Shown: in pieces, positions 33,640-46,248 of the stretch
Position numbering within the stretch: position 1 is the stretch's first letter
Layout of the letters: each line of letters begins with the position of its first letter
Source of the DNA: Volvox africanus
Lineage: Eukaryota; Chlorophyta; Chlorophyceae; Chlamydomonadales; Volvocaceae
NCBI GenBank assembly: GCA_030268105.1
Contig: BSDZ01000015.1
Location: 2,135,501-2,199,500 of the forward strand
DNA: 64,000 bases
Direction: 5' to 3'
Translations under genes and position numbers: made by a program
Notes under the pieces: generated by a model
The model's input: the letters and a program-made list of their open reading frames with translations, nothing else
Database searches by the model: none
Told to the model about the DNA's origin: nothing

Positions 33640-34900
33640 GGGTGTTACACTGTGGCTGGGCGACTTGCCTTGAAAGGACAAGCACCGGGGGCCCGCATGA
33701 CGGGCAGTGACCGAACCACAGCGCAGGGGGGAACACACGGCTTTGTCTGTCTGTCCTGCCGTGCACTCCTCCCCTAAGGAACAGAGCTTCAACCAACCCC
33801 ACCAGCTCCCAGACGGAGAGGGCAAGAGAGCACCCCTACCTACCTAAAAGCAAGGAAACCCCTCCTCCTCCACCTCCACTTTCTCCCAAGCAAAAAGCCT
33901 AGTCCTTTCTCCCAGGGACACTCTAGGGAAATAGGGCAAAAAGCTCCGAGCCTCCCAAACTGCCCACCAGACAAGCTAGACCCCTCCAAAGACGCGGGGT
34001 AGATAATAAACCACCACAGTGGCCCCCCAGAAAAGCTCAACAGGCTACACCCACTAAGAGCCCTAGCTATCCTTGCCTGCAAGACAAGCTGGGGAGCCCT
34101 TCCTCTCCACCTACTAGATCCCTCCCAGTCCCCCTGGCCCAGGAAAGTCCATCCCTACCCAGGAGCAAGCCTCCCTGCCTCCTCCCAATGCCCAGCCAAC
34201 ACTGGCCACAAGGGCACTCCTCTCCCTGCTCCCCAACAACTCCCCCTCCTCCCTAAGTACTCCGCCCTCTCCTCCTGGCGGCTCCTCAACAAGACTCCTG
34301 AAACTGCTGGCTCTGCCCTTAATCTGTCAGCTCAGCTGGCGCTGCACACTGGACTTGCCCTCTGGCCACAGCGAGGATGGGGTGTTGGGGCCCTACCCAG
34401 TCCCAGCCTTGCCAGGGGATACCAAGGGCTGCAAAGGAGTGCAGCCGAGCCCAAAAGTCTGCTACTGTTCGGGCGTGGGCACGGTGAAGGGGTAAAGTGG
34501 CCGTTGCTGCTGTCACCTCCGTTTGTGCTGGTCCCCTAAGGTCGCCTGGGTCGGGGGTTGCCTAGTTGAGTGTCAGTGGCTTCCTCCTCCACCTGGCGTA
34601 GAGGATTCCCTGACCGCGTGAAGAAGTCCGTGATGGCCCTTTGACGGGGTCCCTGATCTGCACAAGTCTGAGTTTGAGGCCGTGATGGCTGTGTCCTGGA
34701 GCCGTAATCTCTACTTGCCTCTGCCCCGCGCGGGTTGCTGCCCGGGGGCAGTATCTGCCATGTTCCATGGCTGACAGGGCTGCCATAGCTAATGGCCAGG
34801 GGGCGCTTGGATGAGCCAGAGATATTGTTGGCCTGTGCGTCCCTCTGTGGTTGTTGATGTCGGCAAGTGTATGTCAATCTGTTCCCGCACTGCGGCACCT
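33640..34900 (-). mobile_element. decayed retroelement (non-LTR type inferred)
   Basis: Parts of this stretch recur at 11769-11893, 14170-14453 and 41935-42003. All copies containing the outer edge share the same end (CAGTG.AACACC, here at 33641-33652), while the other edge varies. Shared 3' ends with variable 5' truncation are typical of LINE or SINE insertion. On the minus strand it keeps broken open frames at 34898-34536 and 34516-34319. They include a Pro/Arg/Gln-rich segment with QRAITDFF, and the segment VADFWARLHSFAALGIPWQG. No reverse transcriptase motif is visible, so the class is inferred. The far edge is unclear and may reach 35110. Confidence 0.65.
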
Positions 34901-35110
34901 ACTTATATATCTCCATCGTCTCTGGGTTCCCAACACCCGTGCTATTCCGCATGGTTCCAATGTTCCACTGATTGTCTACGACCTGTCGGCCCGACAGCCT
35001 TGTTCCCCCTGCCAGTGCATAAGCTCTGGGCGCAGCCACTATACTCGGTACTTCAGTTTATTTGGACTGAAGCAGAATTTGGGGGCGGGGCCCTAGAGGC
35101 AGCCCAGCTG

Positions 35111-37418
35111 CACTAGGCAAGTCCGCATAATAGTCGCCCAGGTGGGCTGCGTCCACGCCCCTACCTGAACCTATGTTCAAGTGGACGTTTTGAATGGTGG
35201 TATTGAATATAAAAGCAGCGATCGTGTCAGTAAGGTTTAATGAAAATCTTCGGTTGCCGATGGTGGGCCTTATGCCCAATAGGGGCGAAACTTAGGCGAG
35301 ACGAAATCCTACAGAGTCTAGGATATATCCCAGGCGAAACGTGTACCCTCAAAAAATGTACCCAAAATTGGACAATTTTTATCAGAACTTGGATTTAGGA
35401 GTCCGAAGATAGCCTTGCTTGCATTTAAGTTAAGTACTGAACCAACAAGCACATACGTGGCTACCGGATAGCAAAGATCAACAAGGGAACAACGAAGCAC
35501 AGCCCATTATGTCGGAACTACGGTGCCCCTCTGCACAATTTCCGCCTCCCCCGACATAGGCAGCGGTTGACATTGACAAGTTTCCCGGATGCTTCCATGC
35601 GACCGTTATTAGACCGATGCACTTGCCCGTTGGCCGTGCTGCCACATATCGCCTCCTCTTCCTGTCTAAGGCGCCTACTTAACCCGTCGACCTATGACAG
35701 CGGTGCAGCTACTGCACTAGCCGCGCAAAAGAGCATGGTAACCGCTATTTCGTCAAAAGTTAGGCCATGGACCGGCTCTGCTCAATGCTGTCAGCACCAA
35801 CTCGATTACCAATTACAGCACCTCTTCTCCCACATCAATCCCCACATTAAAACCACCTATCTTCGCAAGGCGGTTTATCCCTGTGCCACACGCCGAAAGC
35901 AGGCACACATGTCGCCCCACACTGTGCATAAGGCATTCACTTAAATGCAACATAATAGTGACAAATGTACCCCAAAGCCCCAGAAAGTTTTAGAAGTCAA
36001 AAAACTGGCATAAATAAGGCATAGGTGATATCGGTATTCCAAGAATTTTTAAACAAGCCGCTATTAATTACGCTATAAGCATAAATCCTTTTTTGCCATG
36101 GCTTCCAGTTTGGGTAAGCATCAACCACTGGTCTTGGTTTGCTCCAACGTTCAGCAGTCTAATCCAAAGTGTTTCGACTTCGTACGCAATAATTCAAGTC
36201 ACGACGGAGACAAGCAAGAAACAGAGGCGCGCTGAAACCCACAGCTCGTAAAGCCTGGAACTAATAGACTTCCGCAGCCTAACTCTGAGCATCTAGCTCA
36301 TCGTAGGCATAGATAATAATACGCTCTCGCATTTTGTGGCCTCATATTTCAGAGTAATCTTGCGCACGAACGAATCTAGTGCACCTGCTCGCGTGAGATC
36401 CCGACAACGGCGTGCTTGCATACATACTATACGCCCATTCATTTCCAGCCTGCGTACCCGTCACAGCTGAGAACAAAGCTGGGGCCTGGTGCGCACGAAA
36501 TATTCTAGCACATGCAGCTGCATTGCGAGGCCAGCACGCCCGGCCAGCAACTAGGACCCCCTGGAAGTAACAAAGCCTCGGAAAAACATGACCGCATCAT
36601 GCTGCGGCGAATAAACCAAAACAAATGCGCCTGCTGTTCCGCTGCATTGCTTGTTCGCAAGCTTAGGGCACCACTATGCACTGTTTTACGGCCTTTGACG
36701 CGTTTGGCAAGCGCTAGCAGGAAATAATTATTCGCACTGCCCTCCCGAGCGCGCAGCTTTTCAGCATTTGCGCTGGACGCCGCCCCTTAAATGCAACATT
36801 CGCTGCCAGTAGCTTCACACTAAGATGGATGCAGGTCGTCCGGCACTTACTCATTAGACCTATAACGCTGCCTGTGTCTCACAATCACGATATCCTCACC
36901 ATAATTCTGCAAGTTACGGCTACGTGTACCTGCAAACTGTTTGGCCAATGTTGCAGGCCTTTCCGAGTCAAGCACCACAACTCGCTCCTTGCATGCAATA
37001 GCGCATCACAGGCTACAATCATATACGCCATCCGTATAAAGCATATCCAGCTCGGAGAATAGTGCTGACGTACGCGGCGAAATAAAGCCTGCAAACACGT
37101 CAGCGCAGTCATAATTGTTGCTCTTCCCTGTTGAGGGCGTATCTCCCCGGGTTTTGCATGGTTTGCTGCATGCATGTGGCACTGCTCATGCCCATGAACG
37201 TGCAGCTGTTCACTGCTCCTGCCCTCATGGACCGGCAGGAGGAGCCCCGAGCACAACTAATGTCAAGATTCAGCTTAGAACCCCGGCAAGGAAGTACCTA
37301 AGGACGTGAGATTGACCGGACATCATTCATAGATTGTGGCCCGCAACCTGAGCCCGGACCCACGCCATTGACACACGTCGCAGACACATGGCGGCTGCGT
37401 CGCTTGGCCCTTGCAAAA
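35111..37418. other. no gene supported
   Basis: AT-richer sequence with short, family-less open frames on both strands. It includes the downstream side of the SANT gene. No repeats longer than simple runs and no RNA gene were recognised. Confidence 0.5.
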
Positions 37419-37423
37419 TTACA
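37419..37423 (-). promoter_or_regulatory. TGTAA overlapping the SANT gene stop codon
   Basis: The last codons read GTG TAA, so the stop codon itself forms a TGTAA. A signal within a stop would leave almost no 3' untranslated region; this may be chance. Confidence 0.25.
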
Positions 37424-40195
37424 CGAGAAGAATCATCCACATTTTCTGCCCTTTAGATTGACGATTCTCACCTGCTGCCGCGCTCAATGCTGAACCCGAC
37501 CCGGGCTCTAAGTTGCCTTGCACGAAACAAGGTTGGTTGGGCTGTATATTGCCTGCTCCTATCGTGTGAACAGGGCATTGTTGCGGGAAAGGTGAGACCG
37601 CCTGGAGTCGCGCCGATGCTGTGCCGCTGGACCTGACCCCCGTGTCATCATCACACACGCTTGGAACGTCTATACGGACTGAGGTCGAGGCGTCGGGTTG
37701 TTGGAGCAAAGGTACAGAGGCACACCTGCAGCGACTAGCAGGAAAACAGAGTTAAGCGTGAGCGTGCATGTATGTACATGGCAATGGCATCTGCTGTGTT
37801 AACAAGTGGCCAAACACCTTTATCTCTCCATTTACCAGTTGCCACCTCACCCTGCCAGCTCGAATCCGTTGGTACTTCCCTCCACTTGATGCTGTAATAC
37901 ACTAGCATAGTGCGCTGTCCCAGCGGGACACGAGACGTAGTTCTTCACCGCCGGGGGTTGTAGTTGAGGCGGCACTACCGCGGCTGCTGCACTTTGCTGC
38001 GGGCACTGTGGCATATTTTGCATGTGCATCGAACCGTCACATAAGATGCGATAGCCGGGCATGTGCGAAGCCAGATCCGGGTACAGGTGCGCGGTTTCGT
38101 ACCAGTACGGGTACATCCTCCAGTAATCTGCGCCGGGGTCATGCATACCGTACGAATACGCGTAGGGGTCCATATACGCGGGGTGACCAAGCATTGGGTC
38201 GTAGCCCATGTACGTCATCGGATGGTGGACGGGGACGTGATGGTTATGCTGGTAGGCGAGCAGCTCCTGGGCCGGCATGAGCGCAGCTGCCTGGGTCGCA
38301 GGTGCGACTGGGGGCTTGTGATACTGTTGCTGCTGCCGCTGATTTGGGTTGGACCCTGCCACGTTGAAGCACTTCCCGGGAGCTTGCATTTGGGTCCTTG
38401 CATGCGGCTGCTGCCTCTCCGCAATCACGTCCGTGACCCTAGTCCCTGCCAACACTGCGCACCCGATCATCGCCTCCCCGGATCCAGCCTTCTGAAGTGT
38501 AGGCGGAAGGTGGTCGCCCGGCAGGGTCACTGCGGACGGTCGCACGCCGGCCCGGCCAGGGACAGGGTGCGATTGCGGCAAAGGCAATGTCGGGGAACAG
38601 GCAGGGAGATCTACACGCTGTGGGGATGTGGTCCTGGCATCCGTAGGCATTGACTGCAGAACGGCTTGCGCTCGGGCAGGAACCTCAGCGTCATGAGCTG
38701 CTGATCCGTGAAGAGTAGCATAGTAATAAGCTCCCCGCTGGTGGGCCGGCTGTTGCTGCCAGGACGTTCCTGCTTGCTGGTGCGAGCTGGAGGAGGGAGG
38801 GGAAACCGGAATGGAGAGTGCAGTTGCGTCCCCCGTTGCAGCGTACACAATGGACGACGGTTGGGGCCTGGCACCCGTGTCACCGTATTTGACACACACA
38901 CCGGTCTGGGCCGCAGTCGCACAATTGGACATGCTTTGGCCAGGGTCCTGGAACACAGCCCCCGTCGAGATCGTTCGAGACCAGGTGCCGACACCGGACT
39001 GTGTGAAGCCGACACCGGAGAGCGGCCTCTCCGTGGCGACACCCGATTCGTTCGCACCCATCACGAACCCGGAGAGACCTGATGTGCTGGCGACACGATG
39101 GGAAGGTGCGTACTCCTGGCTGTGGTTGAAGTGCATTGTAACAGTGGAGATGTCCGAGTTAGTAGTTGAAGCCCGACGAAGATTTGTATCGCAGAAAAAG
39201 ACCGTACTCATCGCTGTACCATCCTGTCACACGGAAGGGCTGCAAGTTAGCTTAAGCTAACTTACGAACACGAGTTGCTCCAGAGCACAAAACGCCTGCT
39301 GAGCACCTTACCTCATGGCTGATGGAGGTCAGATTGGTCAGGTTCGGGTCTTGCTGCAACAGGCCGTTGTTTGGGTAAGCTGACCTCGCGATGTCAGATT
39401 TGGACGCTTCCTGTTGTGTACAAGGGGTAGATGGGTGCTGCTTGGGAACTTATGAAGGATGACAGAAAACTTCTCCATAGAATCCAAGGCATGACAGGCG
39501 CGCCCTGGGAGGACAGGACCACGTCACGGAGGTCACACACCTTTCTGGCTGCCCGATACTGCCGAAAGTAGGTGCGAACCTGGTCGAGAGATCGCAAGCA
39601 CTTACTGTGCGTCCTAAACGGGAAGTGGATAGGTGAGGCAACGGAGAACGGAACAGTGAGGCATACAGGTTGTGAGCATCGACGGGTGTAAGCGAGGACG
39701 TACGCAGGGAAAACTTGTGGTAATACCTGGTTTCTTCCCAAGTCGGTTTCTGGTCCCCCCAGCAGCTGTCGGCTGCTTCGTCATACCACCTAAATGGCAA
39801 AAGTTGGCATATTGCACCATAAGCAGGTGGATTGCATCAGTAAATATTGTCGAATTTTTTCAATAATATTTGGTTGATCAGTGAATCATATTATCAATGC
39901 AGGTAGTTAGGCGGGTTTGCGTCCTGCGGCCATCCAAGCCTTCTCAGCAAACAACTAGCCCCACCTTTTCACTTCCACAACAGTCGGTCGCCGACGTTCT
40001 GCTTCCCATAAATTGCGATACCAGTAGTTAAACTGCATGTGACAAGCCGGTCAACGTTGACTCAAAACGACTGCCCAATTTAGAAGGATTGAGGTTCCAT
40101 CTTACCTGGCACCAGAAATCCATGCTTCGTCGAGATGGCTTTCCATCTTTGCTGACCCGCTTCGCAGTCTTCAGGTCGGTGGTCGGGGCTTCCAT
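37419..40195 (-). CDS. SANT-domain protein, chromatin-type (5' part uncertain)
   Basis: Confident exons in order: 39613-39541, 39410-39312, 39223-37851 and 37725-37419, phases matching, ending in TAA. Exon 39541-39613 encodes RSLDQVRTYFRQYRAARK. This matches the third helix of SANT domains of the CoREST/RCOR type (KS..QVK.FF.NYR), which bind histone tails or DNA in chromatin complexes. The rest is long, Pro/Gln/Ala/Ser/Tyr-rich and unrecognised (for example MTYMGYDPMLGHPAYMDPYA). Further up, 39789-39727 (WYDEAADSCWGDQKPTWEET) and a start exon 40195-40106 (MEAPTTDLKTAKRVSKDGK) look real. Their join is off by one phase: either a weaker donor four bases earlier is used or a small exon is missing, so the first SANT helices are not fully seen. 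The ATG at 39211 is internal. TGTAA overlaps the stop codon. Role as a regulator is inferred. Confidence 0.65.
39244..39263. repeat. 20-bp perfect palindrome in SANT gene intron
   Basis: AAGTTAGCTTAAGCTAACTT is its own reverse complement. It sits in the 88-base intron 39311-39224 and covers the region where a branch point would lie, ending a few bases before a first CAG. Confidence 0.95.
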
Positions 40196-40387
40196 AGGTA
40201 ATAGTCAAACCTTCGCCCTCTCTAAAACCAATCAAGGTAACAATCACATTCAGGATCATACGTTAGATGTTGTAACTGAAGCAGTCTAGACTCCCTCTGA
40301 AAGGGAGCCAGGTAAACTAAAGGCCAAAGCGCCGATTACATATGTCCAAAATTATTTCCGATCGTATGACTGTTATCCCGAATAAAA

Positions 40388-40419
40388 TTTCGGTCAGATA
40401 TTTACTTATCTGACCGAAA
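40388..40419. repeat. perfect 13-bp inverted repeat with 6-base loop
   Basis: TTTCGGTCAGATA, loop TTTACT, then TATCTGACCGAAA, followed nearby by another GATCGGTCAGAG. It lies about 195-225 bases upstream of the proposed start codon of the SANT gene. Confidence 0.95.
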
Positions 40420-41934
40420 GTTTAAGATCGGTCAGAGAGTATAATCTCAGCTTTTGAGGACCCGGGTCATGAAATCCAACGGAAATTCCCAAACTTGCGA
40501 CGTTTTTTTGTACTACAATACATAATTGGCTAGCCGGAAAGCACAGAAACGTAAAATATCAAACCTAAACATCAACCCCAGCTCCCTCACGGACTGTCAT
40601 ATAATTCAAAATCATATATTTTTGTCGGAACTTCCCTTTCTAAGGAAGGGAAATGTGAAATCTCTGGTTTTACAGCACGCCCACGCATTAATGCACGACG
40701 CCGCTCGCGCTCGCGCAAGTTCACGCATGGTGCGAGGATACATAACTTGAAAAGATCCATCTTTGGCTTGCAAAGCAAGCACGTATTCCATTTAAAATAG
40801 GGAAATTTTGATGTCACGTGTCCTTGTACATCTTCGATCAGACTTATTGTGGGCGGGCGTTAGGAAGGCGGGTTATTTGGCCCTTGGTTAAGTCAGTTGT
40901 ACGGATACCTCACCTCTGCCCGTGTCCTCGGGGCTGTATTTTATCGCGTGCAGTAACTTACATCTTCATGATGTCTTAGTTGTTCAGGTCAGACTGGAAA
41001 CTTAGCAACGCGAGAATCTGCTGTACTATGATACCCTGTGACTGCTGGTCGACATGTAGGGTAAGGGGTACGCGGCTTGCGGCCTTCAACGCAGCGCGCG
41101 TTCGGCTGCTCGCTTGGACAGTTCGGCGCCACCTAAACGGAAGCCGTAAACCCAAAGTGTTTTTTGGCACCCAGTTCTGTTACTCTCTAGCTGGCAAATG
41201 GATTCCGTCCCCTCCATAATGTACACCTCCATAATGTCTGGCTCACTAAGTTTTAGGCTTCTTTTATGGTCTGCCATTGTGTGCCCTGGGAGTTCCCTAT
41301 CCTAGAGCATTCACTATGTACCGTCATTGTAAAGGCGGGAGGTTACAAGATATTTGGACACAGGATACAGCATTGTCAGCCTTCCTACTGATGCTTACTT
41401 GGAACAGGACTGGGCTGCCTACGGTGAAAAAGGGCGAACATACCGGATGAACATGGTCTTTTCGCCTCGAAATATTCCACCCTGGATGATTCTGGAGTCT
41501 CTGGATCTCCCATAGTAGACACCTTCATCATTACTTTGCAAGGGGGCAGGGATTTCAGGTGGACAATTATGACATTCGCCCTCCTGCAAAGAGGGACCAA
41601 CATCAACCGAGGGTCAATCTGGGGCCAATGAGGATAAGTCAACAGGTGGCGTAAAAGGGCCTAGTATCCTTCAGTCCACAGTGCGTGACCCTGCTCCTTA
41701 CACCGGCAATCACATTCGGCAACAAGCGGGTGAGAGTTCACATATTTCCCATTTCCAATACGGAGAGAAAGTAACCCTTTTCACGGTTAGGAATAGGGGA
41801 TTTTAGCAGTATAATGTTTGGACGTAAGCCGGCAGATGGTCGGTAAGTCGGCAACATACGGAAACGACCTAAAACTAACCACAGTCCTAACTCTGTAAAT
41901 TGGTCGTAAGGGTGGGAGATACATAAGGCGCTAC

Positions 41935-42003
41935 GGTTCGGCCCGGTGGTGAGGGCCCCCGGTGCTTGTCTTTTTAGGACAAGTCGCCCACAGTGTAACA
42001 CCT
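41935..42003 (+). mobile_element. retroelement 3' end fragment
   Basis: It aligns with the reverse complement of 33640-33720: GGGCCCCCGGTGCTTGTC, then AAGTCGCCCA and CAGTGTAACACC. Only about 70 bases remain, with the same terminus as the other copies. Confidence 0.75.
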
Positions 42004-45000
42004 AACATATAAGGCCACTGCTAGTAGTAGGGGGGGGTACCGGTACCGGTGCCGATATGGTGAGCACATTGAGCATATCTGCGAAGCAAGTTTTAAATAC
42101 GTCTTATGCATGTTGTCAGTGAGAGGTCAAAAGGAGGCGACAAACGAAGCCCCAAGCCATATCTCCCCATAATTCAACAACAAGCCAGCCGGAGCCAGCC
42201 AGAGCTTCCTACTTGTAGGTCAATGACAGGTGCGATGCTGTGCATATCGCCAATTGAATACTAGCACCAGCATTGTGTTAAGATAATACCATGACGACGA
42301 CGGTGACGATGATGATGATGATCATCATCCACATCAGCAGGGAAGCAGCCTGCCACACACAGACACAGGAATCGTTCTGGACAAAATGTCTACGAGATAT
42401 GCATGAGTTCGTAAGTCCATGCACTATGGCCCCACACGGGCAGCAGTGCGCAGCTGCGAGATGGTGAGCGGGGGCGGGAGAAACCTACTCACGTTCGCCT
42501 GCCAACGGCTGGATAGAGGGAAGTTGATTAGGCAGCAAGCAGGCGATGTTTGTCCGCATAGCTGGTCCCCGCTTTCCACCAACCTGTTCACCTCCCCATA
42601 ATGACTCTCCTCCTGCGGTATCTCCATCATCACAACGCAGGCTCCACCTGCCCACCCTTCACACCCTGCGGTGTTGGTGCTGTCCAGCATCTCCCAGCCA
42701 TCTCATGTTGCCTGTGCTACCCCCCGCTTATAAGAACGCGAGTAGAAGCTAGGATAAACAAATCCTAAAATGTATGTTTGCATGTGTTGAACAACGGCGT
42801 GGGCCAAGTACCCCGTATGGTGCACATCGCCCCTCGGTACATAGGGTGCTGTGTAAAGAGCCACTGCCGGACCACAGTAAATCTGTAATGGTCTTCGCAC
42901 ACACAGTTACTCTCTGTAGGTGGTACCAGCGCCACAACGTTCCCAATACCAACTGCCGATGGTCCCTGCGTAGTACTGGATCAGTCACTGTCGTTGGGCA
43001 GAATGCGGATGAGCACGCCGCCGCTACAATCAGTAAGCATGACGACAGGGTTTTTGGCCCCTAGCGCATTGGCCTCCGAAATCTAAACAAATTCTCCAAG
43101 ACGTCTTTAGGTGCCAAGGAAAGCACGCATGCTATGGAACGAAGCGGCGCGACCTAGCAAGCTTCCACTGGAAAGATTCCATAGCTAGCACTAATGTACG
43201 GAATGCAATTCGAGCAAACTTCACGAACGAGCGCTCTCTTCCTCCAGACCCTACACTTTCTACAGCCAAATCCAAGCAACAGCCACCATTGATAGATGGC
43301 GTCAGGCTACCTGAGAAAACTTGAATATTAACATTTGCTGACAATCATCCCTAACCCCCAACTCCCCAGCTCCCTTCAGATCACGGCCGTCATTTATTTC
43401 CTTCAATGACACTGCGTCGGACTGCATAGCACTGCATAAGGGTTATTGAGCACTGCGTGGTCATGAATGGCTGCACGGCACAAATCTTCCCGCTATGTGT
43501 CCCCTTCCGGCGGGTTACATCAGCGGGTACTGTGGCAGCTCGCTAGCTGGGTCCAGGTCCAGCGGCCGAGTGGCCCGCAGTGACCGCACTAGTGGTGAAA
43601 CGGCGAATTGCGCCAGGCCGCAACCGTGGATCTCACGCAAGCCTTGCTCCCTCGCTGGAATGGTCCTCCTGCATGCCGCCCGCAGGTGCACACCTCCAGT
43701 TGGCACCTCCGGGTCTCCTCACGCCAGTCCTCTTTCCAAGTTTGTCAGGACACGGGGTAACATGACACAACACAACACAGCACAGCACAGCCTAGCCCCA
43801 GCACGGCGATGGACACAGAAGATAGGACGGTAAAGCGGCCTCCGGGGAAATACCCCAGATGGTGCAGATGCACACGAAAACATAGCGGAGTAGCAGTGGA
43901 TAAAAAATGCTGTACATATGCATACACATGGAAACACACACGACACCCTCGCGGTGGCAGACGCGCTCATGCATAATTTATATGGGTCATTAAAGTCCCT
44001 GGACATGCACATGGTCATGGACTTACAGATGGACAGACCTGACCTGCATTGGGGTCAGGGGGTAACCACATTTGGGCCCCGGAACATGGGCAGAGCCGGC
44101 GAAGACAAAATTCTCACGCGTCTCTCAGTTTGACTATTCCGGTAGTTTTGACTATGACACACACAACACACACACACACACACATGCAACACAACGCCGT
44201 GTACCGGCGGCAGTGATGCCATGCAGTACAACACCAAGACGTCAACAGGGAGCGCAACGCTGTACTAGGCGATGGAAAGAGCGGAAAATCGTCCAGTGCT
44301 TCACTCGCCAACGAGGCGGAAACGGCTGTGCTGTGGTGACGATGCCCAAAAGTGAGCCACCGTTACCATTACTGCTGGCAGCGTCCCTCCGCAAAAGCTG
44401 TGACATGAAAACGAAAAACCTTCAAATGGTCAGGTTTAAACCCCCTGAAATATAGGACACATTAACTTGGCAAGCGACATGCAGCCTGATTATAAGTCGG
44501 CAGCATGAAGCGAGCTTACTCTCCAAATCCCATGTCCATACACACAGGTGGATGGCGGGTATCCACGTACGCACGCATAAACGCACATACGCGTACAAAC
44601 GTCGCGCATCAATCAACGCTTTTGCTTTCCATTAACACACGCTCACACGGATGAAAGCCTGGTGCCTGTGGGCGGCTGCCTCAAGGGGAATTTCTAAACC
44701 TCAAACGCACACATACAGATATGAAGTCTTGTATCGCGTAAAACACACACAGACATACACATAGACATACACAAACACCAACGCATAAATACAAGTACAC
44801 AAACAAAGTACGCGCATATGTGCACACAAACACACACACGCACACAACCGCGTTCAGAAGGAAGGACACAGAAGGGATAAGGAACGTCTTGCGCCAGGAA
44901 GGGATGAGCTCGGCTCAAGTCCTCCGCGTACTTGGCACTCGTGGAGCAGCCGAACAAGCAAGCAACACATTCATTTTCATTTGTTGCGGGGACCGGGCAG

Positions 45001-45995
45001 CACTGTATGCTCCCCGTTCCCGCATGCGGAAGCACTTGATGCACTTAAAAACCTTCATCGTCCCCCATCAAGCAGGGTCCCTTGCGCACTCCCAACTCCT
45101 GCAGCCCCTCCCTACTTGCACGACCCCTTGTCGCTCCATTACGTTTGACGGCAACCCATTAGGCTTGATGTTACACCTCCCCCGACGAACCTATCAACGG
45201 CGGATTAACAGCAGCGCCCTGCGCCCTGACTCGGGGCCTCATCCCTAGCACTCCCTGCCCCTGGACGGTAGGTATCATTTGAGAATCCATATGCCCACTG
45301 CGTAAGGTGTACTCTCATCCAGCGCCTTTGTACCAGTATTCACGTACATACCCATGCGCCATTAAGAGTGTGTCAACGTCGCCGCTGCGTATCTGCGCCC
45401 AAGCTCCCTCAAACCACCGTTCGCACACGAGTCCCTACTGTGGTTCTGGGTGCCGCTCCTGAGCAGGTCCCGCTTCCTCAGCGCTTCTCCTCCCGAGTCA
45501 GTGTCTGCGGGAACTGCTACCCGCATTAAAGCCGCTTTTTCCATCCAGAAAACAGCATCTAAAACTGAAAATTGACGGTCCCCTCGTCCCCCCTCCCTCC
45601 TCCCCAGGATTCGTTATTTATTCGACTTCGTCCCGTCCCCCCTCCTCCTCCTGAGCGGGACTCGTCAATCTTGACACAATCGCCATTCAATCAAGATTTC
45701 TAGGGCGTCAGTGATGGCTTACATTGCCCCCCCTTTGCAATCTCCCCTCCTCTACCCATCCCACCCTTTTCTCCTCTCTATGGCCTGTTCAGCAGGATGT
45801 CCCCTCTCCATCAAAACCCCTTCCCGGGCCGCAGACTGGTGGTTGCGGCCGGGTTAGCACAATTAAAATAAATTACGGGTCCATACAATTTACTCTTTAC
45901 CTCGGCGGCCCCCGAGGTTCCACACAGCTCCGCGGTGAGGATCCTGGAGAAGGGCCCCACTGAAAATCCCCCTGAAAAGGCTGCCCGTCAGTTTG

Positions 45996-46000
45996 TTACA
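45996..46000 (-). promoter_or_regulatory. candidate polyadenylation signal of the kinase gene
   Basis: TGTAA on the minus strand about 250 bases after the kinase stop codon. Another lies at 45719-45723. Confidence 0.45.
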
Positions 46001-46248
46001 TACTTATACCGGCGGCAGCAAGAACAGCTCCAGGCACCGCTAACAAGTGAAAATGAACAAGGAAGCACCGGCGATCCCTCCGTGGCCATCCTGCATCGCC
46101 TTTTGGAAGCGTTCCGTTTAATGATGAAACGTGCAGTTGCTTCAGCTGCTCATTAATGATAATTGGAAACCTAAAAACCAGTAAAACGGCGAGAACGGAT
46201 TATGGAAAACGGAAAAAGGAAACAGATCGGCCATTCCTAGATTTCCTC

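Larger units (their letters stand above)
40196..46248. other. long gap; weak coding-like segments, no gene called
   Basis: The region holds a hairpin at 40388-40419, a retroelement end at 41935-42003, a GAT/ATC run near 42305-42330 and CA runs near 44158-44190 and 44745-44850. Exon-like pieces were seen but not linked. On + 42913-43031, RWYQRHNVPNTNCRWSLRST lies between a good acceptor and a GTAAGC donor. On - about 42690-42424 there is MMEIPQEESHYGEVNRLVES. On + about 45903-46156, KAARQFVTYLYRRQQEQLQA ends in a stop. They may be parts of one or two unrecognised genes. Confidence 0.4.

Noticed and set aside
37847..39211. Single-exon 454-aa gene starting at 39211
   Set aside because: An upstream exon joins in phase before this ATG, and a donor just before the stop joins in phase to another coding-like exon, so it is an internal part of a longer gene.
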